A stretch of DNA of 64,000 nucleotides from Hymenolepis diminuta (Eukaryota; Platyhelminthes; Cestoda; Cyclophyllidea; Hymenolepididae): NCBI GenBank assembly GCA_900708905.1, contig CAADRB010000011.1, positions 2,887,981 through 2,951,980 of the forward strand, given 5' to 3'. Both the position numbers and the translations under genes were made by a program. Positions within the stretch are counted from its first letter, which is position 1. Every line of letters begins with the position of its first letter. Under the pieces are notes generated by a model. It saw only the letters and a program-made list of their open reading frames with translations. It was not told the DNA's origin and did no database searches. This document shows positions 22,734 through 35,334 of this stretch, in pieces.

Positions 22734-25190
22734 CTATGATTTTGTTTTCATCCTCAATTCTTTATTAGAAATATTACTTCAGAACATTTTTGGCCATCTC
22801 CAAATACTGTAAGTTATATTTTTGGGCTAAACATGACCATTACTAACAAGACCAGCCGTCTATAAAGAGTCGTCTTGAAATGAATTCCCACAAAATGGCT
22901 TCATGAAGATCAAACAGATCTTGCCCATCATGATTAATCGAATTAACGGAGACATCTAAGTAAAATTTCATGTTAATTAAAGTGGTAAGTATCATGACAC
23001 TTTTAAAAGCAAGTAAAACTGATTCTCATTAAAACTTATTAATGTACTAAATGCCGTAATGATTAGGTTCTCCAAATATATGTACGATGTAGAAATCTAC
23101 GATGCTGTTTAACTTTGAAAGGCTTTTTGCCAAACATTAGCTTAATCAACTGATTAATAAATTCTAAGAGACTCTTAGGAAAATATAAATCGGAACCTGG
23201 TATTTGAATTTCGACATAAATTTAAGGACACTTCAAACACTTCAGAATTCCACTTTGGCAATGCCCCTGATGCTCTGATTTGACTCTCTATTTCTTTTTG
23301 ATCCCCTCTATTTATTTAGCCGCCTCTTGAAAGGCTTTATTTTTCCAAGTCTAGAATCTTCTCATAATTAAAAAGGTTGCAAAATATTTGGCTTTGTCAT
23401 CCATAGTAAAGCAGGATATAACTAGCTCCAAAAATGGGTTTAAGATTAGTAATAAAAGGAATAAGGATAAATAAAACTTTTTTCCCAAGTTCTTTGCATT
23501 CATTTTGTTAAAACTTTGTGCATTATAGATCGTAAAAGGCAGTCTCAGATAATTGGGCCTATCAAAATATGAAATTTTCCTTATTAAATACTGATTAATA
23601 CGTACGTTCTCATGGATTTGCATGTCGAAACAAAGGTCATCACGTGATTAGTTTGTTAAAAACTCGTGATCCCAGGGATGTTGCTTTACAAGACTTTTCG
23701 CTCTCATCCACCAAACTGACGACTGATTGAAATATCTCCCTTTTCTGAAGCACATTAAGGAAAGTGTAAGCTATACTAGAGGAGAGGAGAGAGAATGCAA
23801 CCTGAAGTCCCTCAGTAGGAAACTCGTATTCTGTCATCCTTATTGCTCAGCAGAAATAAGCAGAGCAGGTAGCAGTATATAGCACCAAGTCTGTACTGAT
23901 GAGCATCGATCTTCTGATCTCCAAATAGAAAGACTCAATCGTTGATTACAGTAATTATTTTTAGTTCTTTTTGCTTATGTATTCCTTTGATATATGTGTA
24001 TATTATAACCGAAAGGGAGATGAATTAACGCGATCTCCCCCATCTCTATTTTTAAAGACCCGAACTGACACAAATTTATTCCAGTTGATCTTTATGGACA
24101 AAAATGTAATTCATGAAATACGTAATAATTAGATAATTTAAACCAAAAACATAATGAGCAAGTGACCAAGGAAAATTCTCAAATGAAATAAAAAATTCCT
24201 TAGAACCGACCGTTCATTTAAAACGGAGACAAGTCTGTCCACCGGTTTTGCCTAATTTTCTAACTTCTTTACTCCGTTCTGCTTAGAATTTATCAATTTT
24301 TTAGGCAGCTTACTGATTTCATTCCGCTATCTAACCACTATTTTATTTTACCAGTTACAAAATTGTTACTTTCTTCTATTCTCCACAACTATATGGGATC
24401 TCCGCCTACTTTCTATATTGTGGGAATGAAATCAATAAAGCTCAGATAGGTAATAGTTTGGATTATTTTATTTCTCTCTCCCCCCTGTCTCGTTATACAT
24501 TGGTATCGTCTAAGCTAGAGGCCTTTTATTTTAAGAAATAATTTACCACTTAACGTGATCTTTCCTCAAGAAGCAAAAAAATGGATTCTGAACTTTAATT
24601 TAAAAGAGAATTATTTATGTTATCGTCTCGATTTTCGTCAAAATGCTTACATTTCCGCCACAAGATTTCCACAGTTCTTGGGCCCATTTCACTTTAAGTA
24701 CATCAAATATCGATTAACTGTTATCATTATCCACTTGTCTGTGGATCCATTCTGTTCCACTTACTCTGATAATTAACACCTTTAATTAATCTAATTGCAC
24801 CAATGGAATAAATTGAGGGCGAATGGAGTAACTCCTGATATGGAGTAAAAGACTTTAGGTTAAAATAGACATTTTCACATTTTAAATGCCAAATATCTGC
24901 GAACATCAATAAATGAATTTAGGTATCAGAATTTTCTACAAACTTCTAATATTATGCGCAAAATATTCAAAGGCATAAAATTTAAAAGCGTTGTTGATAA
25001 ACCGATTATCATACAGACCCAATTGCATGAACGAAGTACTTTTGAAGCAATATTAAAGAATATTTAATTAGAAGAGTTAAGCCCATTATTTAAATGTGGG
25101 AAATATCGGACTTAAGATATCATAACTGTTATTCGTTTTAACCTTTAAGTGAACCAACCCTGTCGCCATAACGTTAATAACATCAGTAAA
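22734..25190. other. Gene-free stretch upstream of the peptide gene
   Basis: No exon or repeat is recognised. Several open frames of 60-90 codons exist but have no motif, no codon signal and no promoter or splice context. Confidence 0.4.
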
Positions 25191-25197
25191 CACGATT

Positions 25198-25386
25198 AAC
25201 CAATCAAAATAGCGCAAAACCTATCAGCCAATGGGAGTATTATCTTATTTAGTGAATATATGAATTTATGTAAGCGTTATTGAACGTTAATTGGTCAACA
25301 GTCCTCTAAAAGACAATATTTATTGGCTAAGAAATGGAATAAATATCAAAAAATTGTTTGATCTTCAGCATATACACATATAAAAG
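25198..25386 (+). promoter_or_regulatory. Promoter of the RYamide-like peptide gene: four CCAAT boxes and a TATA box
   Basis: Two forward CCAAT boxes (25200-25204 in ACCAATCA; 25228-25232 in GCCAATGG) and two inverted ones (ATTGG at 25290-25294 and 25322-25326) lie within 127 bases. A good TATA box, TATAAAAG, follows at 25379-25386. CCAAT boxes are classic NF-Y sites. A transcription start near 25405-25415 is expected. A donor GTGAGT at 25501 and an acceptor ending at 25687 then give a 5'-UTR exon of about 90 bases and a 187-nt intron. The clustering and spacing are better than chance for AT-rich DNA, but no transcript evidence was available. Confidence 0.55.
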
Positions 25387-25500
25387 AATAAACTGTAGGT
25401 TCTTGAATCAGATATCAAATCAATTTCATTGTTAAATTAGTTTATTAATTCATAATTTTGATGACAAAATTTTACTTGCGTTGATGATATAATAGGGTGT

Positions 25501-25687
25501 GTGAGTAATCGTATAAATTTGATTTAAATTTGCCTAATACAGTTTTACAATTTGACCAGTTTATAGGACTATAAAATATTTGTGGCGTCACTATAGCTTT
25601 TGTCTGCTTGGGAATTTTTACAATTATAGGACAGTTTTTTTTGTATAAACAACTTTTTCCAAAATACTGTATCTTTTATTATTATAG
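25501..25687 (+). other. Predicted 5'-UTR intron of the peptide gene
   Basis: The donor GTGAGT (25501-25506) and the acceptor TTTTATTATTATAG (ending 25687) bound a 187-nt AT-rich intron. The next exon starts with ATC and then the ATG at 25691. An alternative reading is that the acceptor receives a spliced leader by trans-splicing. Confidence 0.5.
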
Positions 25688-25690
25688 ATC

Positions 25691-25987
25691 ATGAACAACC
25701 GAACTTCTCTAATGGTTGTCTTTCTCGCTTTCCTCATCTCTTTTGCACTTCCAGGAGTTCTTTCAAGACCAGTAGATGAAGATCACCTTAATTCATCTAC
25801 AGCAGCTCAAATTCGCGATTCCTTGACGAAACGTGAGATCGACAACCATTTCAACTCACTGTTGGCTGATCGATTTTTAGAGGAATTGCTGAACGAGAGT
25901 CCTTTTCCACGATCTACTCGGGATCTTGTTCAACGTAACACTGCATCGAGACGTCAATGGAATGGAAATATGGTCCGATATGGATGA
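25691..25987 (+). CDS. Secreted neuropeptide precursor, predicted RYamide-like C-terminal peptide
   Basis: The 98-residue product has a clear signal peptide (hydrophobic 7-24, cleavage likely after S25). It has no cysteine, and dibasic sites lie at K47-R48 and R87-R88. After the RR site the precursor ends with QWNGNMVRYG and a stop. This is the textbook layout for a peptide released by a prohormone convertase, with N-terminal Gln cyclised to pyroglutamate and the last Gly converted to an amide, giving pQWNGNMVRY-amide. A second possible product is the segment 49-86, itself carrying single basic sites (R74, R77, R82). A Trp four to six residues before R-Y/F-amide recalls luqin/RYamide peptides, but luqin precursors usually put the peptide after the signal sequence and carry a C-terminal cysteine pair, which is absent. 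I cannot name a known family. The start follows a splice acceptor by three bases. The receptor would be a GPCR, unknown. Confidence 0.75.
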   Translation: MNNRTSLMVVFLAFLISFALPGVLSRPVDEDHLNSSTAAQIRDSLTKREIDNHFNSLLADRFLEELLNESPFPRSTRDLVQRNTASRRQWNGNMVRYG

Positions 25988-26184
25988 CATTTTCAATCTT
26001 GAAAACTTTATTTCCTGTTCTTTTGTATTAAATTTGCTTTATCTTTCTGATTAGATGTTGGTCATGATCACTGTAACAATTTTTTACGAAGTATATGGGC
26101 ACATGTACTTTAAAATAATAATATATAGTATTTTTTATTTTCTTAAATTGGCAAACATAACTAAATTAAACAGGTTTTATTTAA

Positions 26185-26190
26185 AATAAA
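26185..26190 (+). terminator. Poly(A) signal candidate of the peptide gene
   Basis: AATAAA lies about 200 bases after the stop. A weaker ATTAAA at 26027-26032 gives a shorter 3' UTR. Either could be used. Confidence 0.4.
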
Positions 26191-28296
26191 ATTTGGGAAG
26201 ATTATAGTAAACTGAATTTTTATAGAAGTTTAATTAAATATGTGAATCGTGTTTGACAATTCAAGGCATAGTGCTTTAATAAAGCATATAAATATTCATC
26301 ATATAACAATGTGACACGATTAAAAAACATGCAAAACTGTCCCATTTTTATAAATATCCGCATAGAAATACAATATTGCATTAATGTGAAAGAGGTTACA
26401 TGTTTTTGCATGTGGACGTTCTCGAAACATGCAAAAACACTGCGCAAAAAATCATCCAAAAATGCAAGCTTTTCATTTGGGAGTAAAATTGTATTCGATG
26501 ATATAAGTATTCAAATCTTTGGATTATTGACCTGAATATGCTGTTTTTATCTTTTTTCTTATAGTATTTCCGAAGTTGCTAATTAAATACTGTCATTTCC
26601 CCATTTAATGGAATAAATCACAAACGGTTGGTAAAATGGCTATTCATTATTTCAGGATGCTTCGATAAGTATTGGTAGCTAAGTTTAATGGTAATATAGA
26701 AAATCTCAGAACACTTACATATTGTAAACATGGGGAAGCATTTGAGCAGGCAATAAGTTAACGATAAGGTTCAACTGGGTGGAAGTAGACAATGCAATTA
26801 GTAATTCAAGCGTCTTTGCTGAAATGTTGGATGTACTGAATTATCCATACGTGTATAAAGGTTATATTCTACTGTTTGGTATTCTATTGTTTAGATTTCA
26901 TGAATTGACATCCAAGCTTGTGCGGAGGATAATCTTAGCAATCTTCAGAGATTCCTAACCCGTTATTAAAATGGAATGGCTGATTACTTCATCCCGATCC
27001 ATTTGCAATTTCCTATAGTTAAAACTTTATAATCGGGATAGATAGAATAAGATCTATTAAATGACATAACGGCGTTCTCTGACCTGAATTTCTAACAGTC
27101 ACACTATCTCCTTTCACTTTTTTTCCCAAATATAAATTCAGTATTTTTGTTAAAGAAAGGTTAGTCATAAAAAATCATTAGAAATGATCAAATACGCATT
27201 TTTGAACATTCCGTGAAAAGTTTTGTTATCTGTTGCAATTCATATGTTGGTCAGCAGAGGCCGGTGGAATCGGAGTTTATTATCGGGGGGACATCAGATA
27301 ACCACATCTCTGCTCAAAGCAGAGCTTAACATCGCCGTCTTTACTGGATAAAAATGTGAATGTTAGCCCATTTAAATTTGTATGCAAGCAAATATATTTA
27401 TTTTGTTTGCGCTCAAAATTCTCACTTGTGAAAGTAATACAATTACAAGAATTTCTTTAACATCATAAAATGAATAATAACAGGCTATAGGACCATAAAA
27501 TGAGTTTAAAATTAAGGCGAAATATAATTAAACATTTAGATTACATGCTGTGGTGCACTTTACACAGTAGTCCACTTATTTAAAGTTAACGTGAACCAGT
27601 AATTTGGATCCTCTCATTAGCGATAACAAAAGAACAATTTAAAAGTCGTTCCTGGTCCGAAAAACGCTCAAGCTGTTTTAAATTACAAATCACCATCCAT
27701 TTCTTGAAGAATATTAATTTGTGCAGTCAGTTAATTTTATTTCACTAATTGCCTATCGTTTGATAGATTTACACTATGACCACTACGCCACTTTATGCAC
27801 TTTTGAAAGGTATATATATATATACATATTGAACCATGGCAGAATATGTTAAACTTAGCAAGTTTAAAATATTTTTTAAGGAGAATTTTCAGCATCTGTT
27901 GAGCCAATATTCATAAACAAATGCTTTTGACGTTTTTAAACTTATAAAGCGCATACGCACCAATATATGAGCAAAGTTCGTCCGTGCGAGATTCGGTAGC
28001 ATTCGTCTGGATTATCAGGCAGTTCTATAAAATACCCATTAGTCCGTAAAAAATTCAGGAGAGCTAACGGATGACTTGTTTCACGCGGAGTGTGTAGGTG
28101 AAAAGCATGACTCGTGTAATCTGTTCAACAATTTACTGGTTTGGAAACAATTTTATAACCGACAGGATTTAAATATCCTCCATTTCTTATCGACTTTTTA
28201 CGTTTTCAGTGAAGCTGAAATAAAACTATTTTATCAGTTTTAATTCTTAGAGAGTCTTTTAAGATAAATTAACTTGTAATGGGTAATGTAATGTAA

Positions 28297-28329
28297 TATA
28301 TATATGAATATATATATATATATATATAT
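28297..28329. repeat. TA dinucleotide microsatellite
   Basis: A run of alternating T and A interrupted once by GA. Confidence 0.9.
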
Positions 28330-29903
28330 TAACTGTTGACATTAATTTTATAACGCACAGTAACGAAACATCTGTAAGCTTCTCTTGTGAACTTCTGAAA
28401 GCCAGTTCATGCAACACTCGATGGCAATTCTCTGATATAAATATTCATGGAAGAACCATGTAGAAGTTGTATCAGTAACTCAACACTGCCTATAAAAGAG
28501 GAATAATTCGTGTAAAATGAATATGTAACCTGCCAAAGGACCAGAATCAAGAGAAAGATGCTCTTTTGATAAACGAGTGACTTAAAGAGGGGCTACCAAT
28601 GAAAAATATAATTAAGAAAGATTATTTAAATTATATAAAGGTTAACAATTATTTCTGCATGACTTGAAGATAACATAAACAAAATATGCATTTCGTCAAG
28701 GAAAAATATTTACTAAACTAGTGCTATGTTTTCTGTAAACTTTTTAAATCTCAAACAAGAATTAGGTTTCGCAATAGTAACTGATATCTGTTATTTTCTT
28801 CTTCTTGGCTGGACCATCAGCCTGTAGTTCCAAATAGTACTGAGTGAATAGTCCATACACACAACGTATTTATTTATTTGTATGATCTCAATAAGGTTCA
28901 GGAAACAATGATTACCTGCAGCAAAAAATGCAGAAAACAATGAGTATGGGTATCAGCAAGATGTTCCATTAAGGTGAGATGGGGAGGAGATTAATTGGAA
29001 GTTGTGACATTAAAAGAATTTTGCTTCATTTGAATTTTAGTCTGAGATTTTTAATCTTTTACTTAGTGGATGTAGTTTACTGCTTCATGTTTCACTGTTC
29101 CAAGTTCAAATTTCGAGATTTTTTCTTAGTTTCAGAATTTATAAATATTCGTCGTGTTCAGCATTTATTAACCATTTTAATGATTTAGTGCATTTTTAAA
29201 CAGTTTTTACCTCTACTAACGAAGACACTAGTAGTCTTGAACTAGTCATGATAATTTAATGCAGAGTTCACTGGATTTTGCTCAAAGTGAAATCCAGTAA
29301 TGATTGAAGAATTGATCTTTTTTTAGAAACGCGAAGGCAGTGAAATTTGGATGAATTAATTTTGAAGCATATTCATAAAATGTTTGAAACTATTTGATCT
29401 ATTTTCTTACTCGTGCCTTTTATCTTCATGTGACATACTACAGTGAAGTATCAAACGAAATCGTTTGACCTTTACGGGTACAATAAGTGCAGGACTTAGT
29501 CGTTCTGTGATTTAATGAGGTTGTTTGGAATGGTAACCCTAATAATTTCCTACATTAATATATGATGAACTTTCATAACCAAAACGTTCAAATATAGATT
29601 TAACTCACTTTTTTAATTGATATAATTAATGAAATAACATTAAATGACTACTACATTTATGGAACCGATTTATTTGCTTTTTTAAAATTATATCACCATC
29701 ATAATCATGAAATTACATTCATGTTTTCATAATTAAAATACATTCCAATGAAAAAAAGTATTCTCAAAATATATTATTTGCAATATGGACCATTTAAAAA
29801 ATATTTTGATTTATGTTTAATGTCGGTAAATTAAAGTCAGGAAAACAGAGATTTATTATTAAATGATTGCGCCTATTCAGACAAAGTTTCTAAGAGTAGT
29901 TTT

Positions 29904-29905
<2 letters not shown>

Positions 29906-29938
<33 letters not shown>
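29906..29938. repeat. TA dinucleotide microsatellite
   Basis: A perfect run of about 16 TA units, followed by a short CGTGTATGTGTG stretch. Confidence 0.95.
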
Positions 29939-29939
<1 letters not shown>

Positions 29940-32900
29940 GTGTATGTGTGCGTAATTAATCGAAATTTAATAAAATGTAGCAATTCATTAAAAAAACACT
30001 ATTTGCTGTGCGTGAAAGGTTTGTAGAAAAGGAGCTCTCAGATTTCTCAAGCCTTTTTCGGAAAGTGTCTGTAATTGTAAATTTTGCAGAGCGACGAATT
30101 TACAGTTTGTAGTTTTAGAAATGACTTTAATAAAAGAGACAATAATTGCCTAAATAAGGGATAGCTTTTGGTGTCCCGATTAGTGATAGCCTGGTGACTG
30201 TTTACAGGCTCAACGTATTGAATGACCTAATTTCTATGTACGGTTTCCCCTCAGGTTTCTTTCAATCATCCTTATTCCTTTGTGCTCATTTTTTGTTTTT
30301 ATCTCTGTAGATATGTTTGCATACGCCCTTGTTAAGTTAGTCCTACACAGTTATATGTTTTAGAACTGTGCAGACGTCTTCGCCCTGACTTCCTGCTTTC
30401 ACAAGTACCAGGCATACAACCTAATACGGCGGCCAGTGTAAGTAATGTGGCGGATTCAGTGAAAATAATTAAATCAAGGGAAGCCTATGTAGTATCTGCA
30501 CGTTCCGACTTGCAGGTCTAATCAACCCCAGTGTATTGTGCGTCTACTGACTCATACCTCTGCTCAACTTGATTCAGTAACTCTTTATTCTCTTCTCCCT
30601 TTTAAATTTCAGTTGTCTACTAAACCTTTGTTCCAACTTAACTCGTGATTTTCTCACGCAGGAAAAGCTACTGTTACTGTAGGGCTTAGAAGGACCATTA
30701 GTTCTACGAAGAGAAAACGAACTTTACTTAGTTGGGCTCTAAAGTGATTATCCACAGGGTTAGAGTTAATTTAAACTAAAAGCATTACTCTGTAATCATT
30801 TAGTGATGTGCATTTTCAATTTTTAATTTTGCAATTCACCATATTTTTATCATATATACATTCAGAGAGTTTCAGTCTATTCAAACGACTAAAACATCGT
30901 AATTATCCTTCTGAGTATATATTCTACTTTTATTGGTTTTATTTCATGGGAAATCTGATAAATCACTAACATCATTTTTCATTCAGCAGCCCTCAAATCT
31001 AGGGTCCTTAGCCAAACATTTCGAGCCAAGAAAGCTTAAAAGCATGAGTAAGATGATATCAGTAAAAGGTTTTCTTTGAGAATCTAGATCTTTGAATATT
31101 TTTCCCCTTTCTTGTGTTTATATGCTAAACATATAGAATCATTTGTTTGCTTATTAGATGAACTTTATATGAGATTTAATTATCGTTTTAAATTGATTCA
31201 TTCTTTTGCTCAATTATTTTATTAGAATTTGATCCAATTACAGCTTACTTCTCTATTTTTTATTTAGAAAGTGGCACAAATTTTTAAAAATTTCTTTATG
31301 ATCAAAAGTTATAAGTGATCTAATAACTCAAGCAAACTTATTAGCCAAGATAAGAAATAGTAGCAAGATCAGCATTATTCGGCAGGACACGTTCATATTT
31401 CTATTGAAATTAACTGATTCCGACCCTGCGGTTTCTGGTTATGAAGCGGAAGATACGACGATAATTGCCTACTAAAACTCGATCTTACACAAAGAATAAT
31501 GAACCATCTCTAAGTAATTTGTTATAAAATAGAATTCAATCGGAATGGAAATAGTGCATAGTACAATTAGTACACTTAATTCAGAGTTGATTTTGGTCAA
31601 TAAATACAATAAACTAACTTTGGAGTGATGGTTTTTTTAATTGACATTCCACAAATGGTGACATATTTGTTAAAAATTTACAAGCATAAAAAAATATACA
31701 TTTAAAAATATAGTCAGAATAATTCGTGGGACGTCCATTTAGACAAAACAAACGTACACTGAGAAGCATTCCAATTTAAACGAACTTTAATCCGACCTTT
31801 CTTTTAAGATTAATTATAAAATGAGAGAAATTTAATATCTTAAAATGTGGGCTCAAGATATACATTTCCGAAGCAAACCATATAATTTCTCATATTCTCT
31901 CATGCAGTTTTTTAACATATACACAGTTCATTTATTTATTTTAGTTGATATGCTTTATTTTGTTCTGTTCTTCATCCAAATTTTCTCTTAAATAATAAAA
32001 TTGTTCTGTAATATTATAATACCGGTCAATCTCTTACACTATTTTTAATAAATGACCCTGGCTCAGCTCTTATTGAAGTAATAGTGTAGGTCTGGTAACT
32101 GATTCGGCTGTTTCTATTAGATTGTTGAAGTGTTCGATTTATTCCGAATATATAAAATGTTAAATTTATAAAATCGAAATCTAAGAAGATTCGGCTATCT
32201 TTAAATTAGTATAAACTAAGTTAATTATATTTTAAATTTAAAGTACCTTTTTTACAATGGCCTCCTTTTGTCATTTTCATATACCGCTTTAAAGGAAAGC
32301 GTGGGTGTATATCCCATATAACGCTCGTCTGTTTAGATCGTCCCTATGGAATGTCCAAACTTATATCTACCAAAGAGATTCATTCAACTCTCTTTAAACT
32401 TATAATTTTAAATACTTTTAAAGCCAATTTTCTGTTAACAATTAGCAGGTTAATACTCAAGGCATTCAGTAAAAAGCGCTTTTTCAGAATTGCAGGTTAT
32501 TTTTTTGATAAAGTTACTACATTTTCGCTAACTAAGTTTTAAAATTTTTACATGACCATCCACGCAGAAACCAATTTGTTCCCTGATTAATCAACCATGC
32601 AGTTTCCTCTGCTATTGTTTTATACAATTCATTTGTAGAGCATCCTACATACATCTCTTCTCTATTCAAGAAGACATATAGAAAACTTCATTTGATTAAT
32701 ACTTGTAACGAAATGCAACCTTTTCCTCTTTTGATGTAATGTGGATTCCATGTAGACTGCTTCAATAATAGTAATCTAAGGTAATGAGGGTTATTCTCCC
32801 CACGCTCAATTGTGTTATCAAACATACACCTACCATCTGGTTGTAAAATAGGAGATATGAATTCCTCAATACGTTACACCAAAATAACTCTTAATGATCC

Positions 32901-34317
32901 TTAGTGCCCTATTTATTCTATAATTGTCCTCAACTCGTGTAAATAAAGTACCATCAAACCACCTTCTAAGGGGATATTAATGTTTGCTAAATACCTTGCA
33001 GCACTATGGCAACTTGCTTTTAAATCGATACACGGAATGGTGCGGTACATATAAATCAGACTGTTAACCAATATTAATCCTTCACCACCAAAATTTCTTA
33101 AGAAGTACAAATTTTATAGAAATAGAATAGCCATATTTACAGTCAAGCTAATTATAAAAAGGTTAACGTCTTATATTCACCAAAACATTCACGAATATCG
33201 AAATTTAGATGCAAAATAGTTCAGTTAAAGTAGAAATGTTATGTATTTATACATTTGCTCTATAATTATTATGAATTGACATGCTTATTGTTCGCATATT
33301 TATTTTTTTTCATATGGACTGTTCAATCAATACCTTATCAGTCAAAGTTGGTATCGAAACATAAAACTTTGAGATGGTCCTTTTACCGAATTGAAAAGTG
33401 AAATATGAGATTTCTCAGAAGCCGTAGTTAAAATAAGTGCTTTATTGTTCTTTGAGACTTAAGAACACTTAAGAAATTAAATTCATTTTGTGATCCCTAT
33501 TTTTCGATTTTTCATTAACCATGGTCTGGTTTTATTTGCACTTTCACAATGCATATTTCATAAACAAGTTCTATATTGTTGGACGTAACATAGATTCCTT
33601 TTGAATTTTAAAGTTCATAATTTAGCTTTTGCTACTACTTACCCTTCAATAGCTACGGTAACCTATTTACTTTTCCATTAACCTATCAAAATTGTTAGCC
33701 TTATTTTCATAAACCTTTGTGAATCAATCAATAAAAAGGAGTAGTAGTTAGAAAGTGGTTAATGACATACATATGTACCTCTCTTTTGGAGCAAATAAAT
33801 ATGAAATTGATAACGGTATTTACATTCTTGGAAAGCTCAAGAGGAACTAGTTGAAACCTGTCGTAATTTTATTTTGATTTATAGACTTAACCATTTCAAA
33901 CTGTTTCTTTTTTCAAGTTAGAGTATTGTTGAAATATTTTGAAAAGGTACATTCATTTTTATTCGCAATAATATCAGTGTATGCATAATTGTATGCTATG
34001 AACACTTTCACTTAATATGAATATTTATTCTAATAACGGAATGTGTACAGGCAAGTTTTGAGCACTAACCAATCATGTACTTAAGCTTCTATACCAGCAG
34101 CTAGTTAAAGTAATATTTTTAGATATATTCTGAAAAGGAGGAAGAGAATTTTATTATAATTCAGAGGGACGATCGATAAGTTGAATTTCAGTAAAAAATA
34201 GGATATGGCTAGTTAAACTCATATTTAGTAGAAATAATATTTCATTTCCGTTTCATGTTCACCCGGACGATATAGAGTTTAGTAACGCAAAATGGGGACA
34301 CTGCGATTAGCTTACTT

Positions 34318-34531
34318 AGAGATGCGTTTCCGGCACTCGTCTTGAATTGATATGTAGTATTATCGAGCCTCCCCGGTGGAGAATTCGATTTCTATCATCC
34401 TCCTTATTAACCATGCTTAACCGATGCGACTAGTTATTCTGCTCACTGGATGTGCACTGATGTGGAGCAAATTCGTGGCCACTAGCTTGGAGGAACAACT
34501 AATTAATCGCTGCACTATCGGTTAAATAATA
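34318..34531 (-). repeat. tRNA-derived SINE, copy 2
   Basis: On the minus strand the head begins near ACCGATAGTGCAGCGATTAA. Next come a B-box-like GGCCACGAATTTGC and the body with GTCGCATCGGTTAAG, then AATTCTCCACCGGGGAGGCT and a tail with GACGAGTGCCGGAAACGC. The same order of blocks is found in copies 1, 4 and 5. It sits about 700 bases beyond the stop codon of the M6 gene, in the same orientation, and may fall within a long 3' UTR. Confidence 0.75.
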
Positions 34532-35229
34532 TAATGTAATATTATGATTTACAAAACAGACTCGAATCTTATCCTTCCTTGAGACAATCTGTCTGAGCAA
34601 CCTTCCACTGAAGAGAATGACATGAAACCATTGAAAACAGTCATTCAATTCAATCAGGATTTTAATCTATTATTAAGTGAAATAGGTTGTGTTGGCTTAA
34701 GTCTACCTAGAGTCTTGCAAAAGGATAATGTTTCATTGTTGAAAGAAATCAGGCTTCATATCCGCTAATTTATAACTCAAAAGACCGGCGGATAAGATCC
34801 CGAACAGAAAGCGATGTATAAACTACTATAGTGGAAACTCAAATTATATTGTATTTACAGAGTCATTATAAGAGGAAGAAACTGTGAGATACAGAGAGAA
34901 TAAGAGGCGAGAGCAGATAATGGAGGTAAAAAGTTGGGAAAGCAGAAAGAAATCGCACCAGCGTGCTGCAATTACTTAACTGATCAAAGTCGATTGTCAC
35001 ACATTTCAAAATGTCATCATCTTCATTAGAACATCATGAGGCATGGGGTTAGAGCTGGGGAACATGCAACACAGTTCTTGCTGTAAAAATAGGGGAAAAG
35101 GGGATGGGACAGAACATTAAGTCAAGTTATGTGAGGTCAGGTCAAGACGGGAAGAGTAGGCATTTTCCTATACAGCCTGCTAAGTAGAAGTCTAGACACG
35201 CATGATATAAGATTCAGAAATGGAAGTCC
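34532..35229 (-). other. Presumed 3' UTR and downstream flank of the M6 gene
   Basis: There is no coding signal after the M6 stop. The stretch is mixed, with a purine-rich part (34860-34960). I see no canonical AATAAA close to the stop on the minus strand. TTTAAT on the plus strand at about 34662 gives a weak ATTAAA 570 bases downstream. Confidence 0.35.
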
Positions 35230-35334
35230 TTAATGACGAAGCCGGATTGTTTCGTCATCATTTACTGACGGCTCGTAGTAGCGCAATTCCTTCAGTCGAG
35301 CATAATTCATTGCCACGGAACAGGTAAGGAGGAA
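35230..35334 (-). CDS. M6: M6 exon 6 (end of TM4, C-terminal tail, stop)
   Basis: The acceptor ACATTTCAG ends at 35335. The exon codes for residues 241-274, from FLLTCSVAMNYARLKEL to the stop TAA at 35232-35230. The tail is charged and cytoplasmic. A 72-nt intron separates it from exon 5. Confidence 0.88.
   Translation of the reverse strand, partial: FLLTCSVAMNYARLKELRYYEPSVNDDETIRLRH

Larger units (their letters stand above)
26200..34310. other. Gene-free stretch between the peptide gene and the M6 gene
   Basis: No supported exon. It holds two TA-repeat microsatellites (28297-28329, 29906-29938), a 7-bp hairpin with a 3-base loop at 27308-27324 (CTCTGCT/AGCAGAG), and otherwise AT-rich noncoding DNA. 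Confidence 0.4.
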
